Shown piece after piece: positions 58,117 to 64,000 of a DNA stretch of 64,000 bases. The DNA is from Nemertoderma westbladi (lineage: Eukaryota > Xenacoelomorpha > Nemertodermatida > Nemertodermatidae): positions 28,188-92,187 of the forward strand of contig JAUCBJ010007036.1 of the NCBI GenBank assembly GCA_032718475.1, written 5' to 3'. The stretch's first letter is position 1, and every line of letters begins with the position of its first letter. A program made the position numbers and the translations under genes. Below the pieces are notes generated by a model. It did not search any database. It was given only the letters and a program-made list of their open reading frames with translations, and had not been told where the DNA came from.

Positions 58117-58559
58117 AATGATGATGTTATCAAGGACAAATTTACTACTGTAGTAGTAGTAAAGTGTCCTTGTGTACAAGACGATTATGAACAATTAATA
58201 CACTCATAGTATAAGTAATAAAGTAACCAAGTAACGTACCAAACCAATGCACAATCATTGTTAGAATTAGATGGAAAGCCGTTTCACTCTGCACATTGAC
58301 CTCCACTTGGCTACCACTAATATTACCAACTCTCCTTCACCCTATTGTTTGCCTGGTTAGCTACATAGTAGCCTCGTCTAGGTACCATATTGCTTAAATG
58401 CTTATCCCACGTTCACTTCATGTTAAATAATTATTACATGTTCTGGAATAAATATTTACGGCCTTTGCTTCTGCTATCAATTGACTACCATTAACAACCC
58501 TTCTATTCCATTTCAATGGCATATTATAACCGAAAATTATTTATGAATGGTGCTATTTG
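58117..58559. other. intergenic, no feature recognised
   Basis: Unique sequence between the foldback element and the LINE fragment; nothing recognised. Confidence 0.45.
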
Positions 58560-59283
58560 TGTGAGCTGAAATATAAATATTTATAATGATTATATTTTTA
58601 ATGATTATAAACCACGTCACCATTTAACCCCTGAAGATTTTAATCAGTCTGGTTTAATTAAAATGGACAGCAGAGTAAAGCAGCTTCGGCTCAACCATGT
58701 ACATAAAGTTTTTAATGATAACTGCCCTAAATACTTGAGTCAAAAGTTTACAAAACTGAGTGATTCACATTCCTACGGCACCAGAGCCAGAGCCAGAACA
58801 TCAAATTTATATATTCCCAATTGTAAATCCTTTGAAAGCGAGACCTTTTTCTTTAACGGAATAAAAAATTGGAATTCCCTACCGAATAACATTAAAAATA
58901 TTAAAAATGAACATGCCTTTAAGTCTGCAGTAAAATCCCATCTCCAAGACCAGTGCAAATTCTTATATAGCAGTAATTAGTTCGCAGTATTGTTCAATAT
59001 TAAATAGATACATGTGCAATAATTAGTAATAATGATCAATTTTGTATTTCTTGTATCTTATTTAGTTTAAATTAGATAATTATTCTATATACTGTAGTTA
59101 GTTTAGTTTGTATTGGTAACCAAGTAACTTGAAGGACCCCCTTGGAAATAAGCTGCAAAGCTTTAGGGGTTATCCTTTATGTTATGTTGGACAATACTTA
59201 CTATACATTAATAATTTTATCGAGTTAATGTATTGGTTTCTATTGTTTGCATAATATATAAATCTATCTATCTATCTATCTAT
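58560..59283 (+). mobile_element. jockey-like LINE, 3'-terminal fragment
   Basis: The ORF (58663-58980, and open upstream from about 58600) reads VKQLRLNHVHKVFNDNCPKY, SHSYGTRAR, FFFNGIKNWNSLPNNIKN and FKSAVKSHL. This is the C-terminal tail found after the reverse transcriptase in many jockey/CR1-like elements. It ends with a TATC/ATCT microsatellite tail at about 59263-59283. 5'-truncated. Family naming is from general resemblance. Confidence 0.8.
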
Positions 59284-59830
59284 CCACTTCGTTTCCTAAA
59301 GGATGCCTGTTCACCATCATGGGTGATCTTACTGATCTTCCACAATAAACCCTTCCACTCTGTTTCCTAAAGGAATGCTGGTTCACCACCATGTGTGATC
59401 TTCCACAGTAAACCCTTCCGCCCCGTTTCCAAAAGGAATGCCTGTTCACCACCATGGGTGATCTTCCACAGCAAACCATTCCACTCTGTTTCCTAATGGA
59501 ATGCCTGTTCACCACCATGGGTGATCTTCCACATTAAACCATTCCACTCTGTTTCCTTAAGGAATGCCTGTTCACCACCATGGGTGATCTTACTGATCTT
59601 CCACAATAAACCCTTCCACTCTGTTTCCTAAAGGAATGATGGTTCACCACCATGGGTGATCTTCCACATTAAACCATTCCACTGTTTCCTAAAGGAATGC
59701 CTGTTCACCACAATGGCTGATCTTCTACAGTAAACCCTTCCACTCTGGTTCCTAAAGGAATGCCTGATCACCACCATGGGTGATCTTCCACAGTAAACCC
59801 TTCTACTTTGTTTCCCAAGTTTCCTTGGTT
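59284..59830. repeat. 63-bp tandem repeat, about nine units
   Basis: Units contain actctgtttcctaaaggaat, gcctgttcaccaccatgggt and gatcttccacagtaaacc. The 63-base period gives a 21-residue repeat on the minus strand (HSFRKQSGRVYCGRSPMVV), but single-base indels interrupt the frame. It starts right after the LINE tail and ends close to a tRNA-like SINE head. Confidence 0.85.
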
Positions 59831-59908
59831 CCCATTTACCAACCATCCAAAGATGAAAGCCCGAGTTGGGCTAGGCTGCAGCATTTAAAGCACAGTTCCC
59901 AAATAGTG

Positions 59909-59983
59909 CTGCCCCCATCTAGGGATCGAACCAGGGCTTCCTGAATGGAAGCCCAGGAATGTCACCACTAGACCAAGCTGCTT
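59909..59983 (-). mobile_element. tRNA-derived SINE head
   Basis: On the minus strand: gcagcttggtctagtggtga, then attcctgggcttcc, and tggttcgatccctag. A box TGGTCTAGTGG (59965-59975) and B box GGTTCGATCCC (59922-59932) fit the Pol III type 2 promoter, and the D-arm region resembles tRNA-Glu. The acceptor stem does not pair, and the anticodon arm has become an 8-bp hairpin (gggcttcc/ggaagccc), so it is not a working tRNA gene. The 63-bp repeats downstream on the same strand may be its body. Confidence 0.65.
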
Positions 59984-61481
59984 ATTGGTTATAGTAATTA
60001 GTTACTAATTATTATTTAATATATAGGCCCATGATTTAAAGAAATTATTATTATTTCATCTCCTGGAATTAATAACAGCCAATCCTTTAAATGTTCAATG
60101 AGTAAAATAAAATGTTTTAAAATTTTGAAAAAATATTTTAAGTTATCAAAAATCATCAATAATCAATAGAAAATGTCAGATAATTGATTGAAACATTTTA
60201 TTATTTTTGCATGAAAATATATATTAAAATCAAATAAAAATCCGGAGTGGGAGTCCGTCCCCCTTTACCCCCACCAGGGCAACAGGGGTTCTGCCCCCGA
60301 TACCGCTGGGGCAGCGCCCTTACACCAAAATATAAACTTCACAAATTGTGCGCACCATAGAAATTAAATTTCTGGATCCGCCCCTGAATGTAGCCTACGC
60401 GTATGTAGTTTATGTTAAAACTCTGAAACTGGTGCCATATGACTCAAAGTGTCGAACTACAGTATGCCATGGTACAGAGGTATCTTGCTTAAAGAGGAGG
60501 CTTCAATTACGTCCATTGACAAAATCGCAGCAAATGAAAATTTAAAGAACTCTCCCCATATCAAAATATATAAATATGTCGGTCTGAAAGTCGGCCTTCA
60601 GTTATTTGTACAGTAGTTACTGGCATGTTTGCTAGGCCTTTAGTATAGAACGTCATGCCTTGAGCCAACCACAATGCTGCAAATATAAATCTGTCCAATA
60701 TGTTGCTAGGCATTCTTGTTATCAACAGTAGTTTCATCAGCTGATTACGGAACTAACCTATTGCTGCACCATGGCCTCTAGGCCTGTGTAGGGTAGGCAG
60801 CACCTTCACCAACTAGCAGACTACTGAACTAGCCCATACCTGCATACCTACCCCTGTACCCGTACAACAGTCTAGGCCTATTGCGGTACTGGTAAATGTA
60901 TAGTTGTATGATTCCCTGACTTTACATTTACTGCTTTTCGGGTACGTTCTACTGTTCTACAACGTACATGACTTACGGTACTCTCCAGATTTTATGGTTA
61001 AGTTGTTGGTGTAGGCCTAAAATAATAAGGGTACCGGCACCGTTCAATTCAGCCAGTCTATTTATAGATCGCTATTGTTAAAGTTGCTGCAGGACTGCTG
61101 GGTCTGACTGGCTTATGATACAAATTGTAAAAGGGGTTCCAACTTCCGGCACCGTCGTTCGGTCCCCTCTCACCCCTACCACCTAGGCCTACATACAGAC
61201 ATATTATTTCATTGTCAGACATGGCAGACTATAACTGTGTGACTGTATCCTACTCATATATCTTCAATAGGGTAACCACCCGCACCCATCAAATGTACTT
61301 AGCTTAGCTCTTAGCATATATACTATTGGTTTAAAGTTACATCTGCGTTATCATTCTAACTTAATTGACGAAATTGACTTAATTGACTATCTCACTGGCA
61401 TTCTCCAAACTGTAGGCTACGGGTATATCATTATTGCCTTAATAGGTTTACATTTGAAATATCTGCTCATGTTTACACGAC
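59984..61481. other. region upstream of POLR1H
   Basis: 60240-60385 is a GC-rich stretch (gggagtccgtcccccttt, caggggttctgcccccgat, ttctggatccgcccctgaa) that looks like a repetitive-element tail of unknown family. AGGCCTA motifs are frequent. No CDS recognised. Confidence 0.4.
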
Positions 61482-61808
61482 ATGTTTTGTGCAAGCTGTG
61501 AAGCTATACTTCCCTTACCTTTTAGATCCTTCATTGTAACCTGCCTTGTCTGCAAACAAAAGGTAAATTTGGAGAACACTAAAAGCACGTACAAAAACCT
61601 GGTCTTCAACGAGACCTCAAACGAGGCGCAGAAAGATAAAGACACTGAAGAAGACAAAGGTATTGGTCCCATGATTGATAGAAAATGTCCCCAATGCGGA
61701 CACGAGGGCCTCGCCTACACGACTAGACAAACACGATCCGCTGACGAAGGGCAAACTGTGTTCTACTGCTGCCCGAGTTGTGCCTACCAAGAGACAGAAA
61801 ACTCATAA
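61482..61808 (+). CDS. POLR1H: RNA polymerase I subunit RPA12 (ZNRD1), intronless
   Basis: Small zinc-ribbon subunit of RNA polymerase I, needed for transcript cleavage and termination in the nucleolus. 108 residues versus about 126 in human. N-terminal ribbon: C3, C6, C21, C24 with the FCxxC..LPLP start. C-terminal TFIIS-like ribbon: C69, C72, C97, C100. The signature RSADEGQTVFY (85-95) includes the acidic pair D88/E89 used in RNA cleavage. The last stretch CPQCGHEGLAYTTRQTRSAD is almost identical to the human one. The start is the first Met after an in-frame stop upstream; fungal RPA12 also begins close to its first CxxC, so a short N-terminus is plausible. Single exon, although the human gene has introns. 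Confidence 0.93.
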   Translation: MFCASCEAILPLPFRSFIVTCLVCKQKVNLENTKSTYKNLVFNETSNEAQKDKDTEEDKGIGPMIDRKCPQCGHEGLAYTTRQTRSADEGQTVFYCCPSCAYQETENS

Positions 61809-62539
61809 CTAACTTACTTCTTATAGGCCTTCATTTATTCAACTTCACTGTAATAATTGAAATCGGAAATCTGTTGAATTTTTACGAATTGCAGTTCTTC
61901 ATTCGATAATTGGGGATTTAGAACATCGGTCTTTTGCATTTCTTAGAATGAAGTTAGAATTTGTTGGAAGACTCAATTCAATCTCGATTTCCTTGTAATT
62001 AAGATGTATAAAAGGAACTGCTGAGGTGAGTTAAATTTGTGTTCTTAGATTCGAAGCAGTTACATGTTTTAGTTTCTATAATGCACCCTTTTATGTTTTA
62101 TGTGCAATACTTTTCACTGCTACCTGGAACTGACTTTGGGTAGGGTATGTTATGTGATAGTGTCTGATAGTCATAACATCTAATGTCTTTGTTTTTTAGT
62201 AACCGTAAGTGTACCGGTCCGGTATAATATTTTGAATTATTCGTTGAATTTATGTTGACAACCATCTGCCTATTAAATGTGCGTAATAAACTAATAAATA
62301 ATAATTCTATCTAAGGACGTTTTTCACAGATTACACATGAAGATGAAACATGTTTACTTTAACCTCTACTGTTGTAAACCATTGTCTCACTACCATTAAC
62401 TAATACGAATGTATTTTGCTCAGAGGTACCATTTCTCCCCACATTTTTCATTAATATTGGTGAATACCAAAACCAAAATACCCTTATCTTTATTTCGGGT
62501 TGGGTTGGGAGATAGTCTTTTTCAGAATTTTAATTTCAA
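61809..62539. other. 3' flank of POLR1H
   Basis: No further gene. AT-rich. I cannot choose a single polyadenylation signal. Confidence 0.45.
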
Positions 62540-62757
62540 TTCACATCCACACCTTTGGCATTTTCGTATTGCAAAAATAAGACAGTAACTGTTGTTGAGT
62601 TTATCTTTATTGTTTTGGTTAGAAAAGCACTCCACTGTAACCTGCTACTTTCCGTTAATTAAGAAATCTAGTTTTGTTTATTATTTTGGTTAGACACACC
62701 GCCACTGTAACCTGCTCCTTTCTCTTAAATTTTAACAGAGGTGCGCATATATATGAA
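62540..62757 (+). mobile_element. MITE-like element, copy 2
   Basis: Same layout as 22373-22598: shared start (attttcgtattgcaaaaata), two copies of the core unit (62606 and 62676) with CCACTGTAACCTGCTCCTTT, and ends that are inverted but more diverged (ttcacatccacacctttgg; acagaggtgcgcatatatat). The outer flanks (aatttcaatt; ataacctt) also match copy 1, so the true element is somewhat longer. Confidence 0.7.
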
Positions 62758-63708
62758 CCATAACCTTAATTTTGAGAGGTTAAATTAACGAATTAGAATA
62801 TTACTGTTATTTTCTAATACTAATATTACTATTATTGTGGCCCTCCACCAACCCCAGGCCTCCCAGAGTTTCCTTTTTTTCCTTTTTTATAACGTTTCCT
62901 TTTTTGCTCCCTTTTCACAATTTTTTTCCTTTTCTTTTGGTTCAGAAAATAAACTCCAGCTTGCAGTTGATATTGACAAGATTATAACAGAGATTGAGGG
63001 GCATATGCCGAATTTTATTCTGAGTATGAGTATGTGGAGGGAACTTTAAATATATTTATTTTCTGAGAGGGGGGGGGGGGGGGGGGGATATATTATAATT
63101 GACACAAAACCCGCCTTGGTGAATTAACATTGTTGATTTTCAATTTAGGGAAACGAACAGGTTACAGTGGCAGTCTATTCTAACCAAAATAATAAAAAAG
63201 CCTATTACACGGTTACAGGTTCATTTTTGCTCGTAATCAGCTGTTATTTGCATCCGTTTTCCCCTGGAGATGGTTGAACTTTAATTGCGTCTAAAAGCAT
63301 TTTTGTTATTTATATAAATGTAGCCACAACCGGAAATCCGAACCAAAGTTTTTATGTCACTTTCAAAGTTCGTCAGTTATATTTACAACCGATTGATAAA
63401 CCTCTATAAATGACCGTCAATCGGCCGAGCTCAACCATCTCTGATAACTAGACAAAAAAGGTGAAAATTTCGTAATTATTTTTTAAACTGTTCTTATTTC
63501 ATTGATATGTTGATTTATAATAATTATTGCCATTGCCATTGTCGTGGTCGTTCTCTTTCTGTGTTTCTACTTTTTAACTTACTTTGATATCTTCCTGTCA
63601 TTTAATACCTTAATAGGCCTATATTTTGAAAATATAAATTCCTTTTTTCCTTTCTTTTCAACGATTTTTTTTTGGCTTGGAGGGCTGCTTTTCATGATTT
63701 TTTACCAA
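62758..63708. other. intergenic, no gene recognised
   Basis: A run of 19 G at 63069-63087. A minus-oriented dispersed core copy is at about 63150-63196 (acaggttacagtggcagtct, attctaaccaaaataata). Short T-rich ORFs without domains. Confidence 0.45.
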
Positions 63709-63997
63709 TGGAATCGCCCATGTGAAGAATACCAGAATTTCACTTTTCCGTCGACTTTTTATTGGAAATTTATATCTGAAGATTTTTTATTTTTTTAAAT
63801 TTATATTTATTAAGTGTTTTATAGCGCTTATTTCTGTCTTATAACCTGTACATATACTAATTAGAATTAGTTTATAGTTTTGGTTAGATTCAGCCCTTCC
63901 GTAACCTGTGTTTTTGGTGAAAACCTCTATTCTTCACATGGGGGTAACTGCAAAGTGAAATATAACTGTAGAAAGTCTGGTATTCTTCACATGGGCC
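63709..63997. mobile_element. possible TIR element at the window end
   Basis: cgcccatgtgaagaatacca (from about 63715) and its inverse tggtattcttcacatggg (about 63977-63994) face each other about 260 bases apart. Similar words (gggcccatgtggcgatacca, then caagaataccagg) occur at 50285-50335. A plus core motif (tttatagttttggttaga) is inside. The element may continue past the window. Confidence 0.45.
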
Positions 63998-64000
63998 AAT

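Noticed and set aside
59909-59983. Functional tRNA-Glu gene
   Set aside because: A and B boxes are good, but the acceptor stem does not pair and the anticodon arm is a different hairpin. Better explained as a SINE head.

Overview
This window is nuclear DNA of an animal. It has spliced metazoan genes with GT-AG introns, non-LTR retrotransposons, tRNA-derived SINE heads, MITE-like elements and many satellites. I recognise six protein genes and one decayed gene by sequence. PIK3CA (class IA PI3-kinase catalytic subunit, minus strand) has its first eight coding exons here. NOX2-type NADPH oxidase, SIVA1, TMEM60 and POLR1H (RPA12) are each one uninterrupted reading frame. CERK (ceramide kinase) has three coding exons. 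A membrane-anchored fibrinogen-related gene is broken. The gene content and the many TAGGCCTA palindromes fit a marine invertebrate, perhaps a non-vertebrate deuterostome. That placement is inference; nothing here fixes the species.

Layout: 1-4213 is a pure 20-bp satellite lying in, or just downstream of, a PIK3CA intron. 4.5-21.4 kb holds PIK3CA exons 8 to 1 (read leftwards), with an RTE-type retrotransposon copy in the 12.7-kb intron 2. The kinase domain lies beyond the left edge. 22-25 kb holds MITE and foldback-like elements. NOX is at 25.2-26.9 kb. 27-34.7 kb is non-coding, with a second RTE copy inserted in an 87-bp tandem array. SIVA1 is at 35.3 kb behind a pair of E2F-like sites. 37.1-39.4 kb is a 26/32-bp minisatellite with no stop codon in any plus-strand frame. 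A LINE fragment and the fibrinogen-domain pseudogene follow. CERK spans 43.5-50.0 kb, with a third, internally deleted RTE copy in intron 2. 50-55 kb holds a CCAG microsatellite, a TIR element with a strong hairpin, and a G-quadruplex-prone GGGTC array. TMEM60 (55 kb, minus) and POLR1H (61.5 kb) are separated by a large inverted-repeat element, a LINE 3' end, a 63-bp tandem repeat and a tRNA-like SINE head.

The most unusual pattern is that several minisatellites look like tandem copies of the splice sites they touch. About ten 41-bp units run into the CERK exon 2 acceptor and carry the start of that exon. Five 27-bp units run into the PIK3CA exon 8 acceptor. Four donor-like units follow the PIK3CA exon 3 donor. 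The 4.2-kb left satellite carries a near-consensus donor (CAG|GTGAGG) in nearly every unit, in the PIK3CA sense orientation. This suggests intron growth by repeated duplication of splice junctions, leaving clusters of decoy splice sites. The genes do not form an operon or one pathway; PIK3CA and CERK are both lipid kinases, but their proximity is probably incidental.
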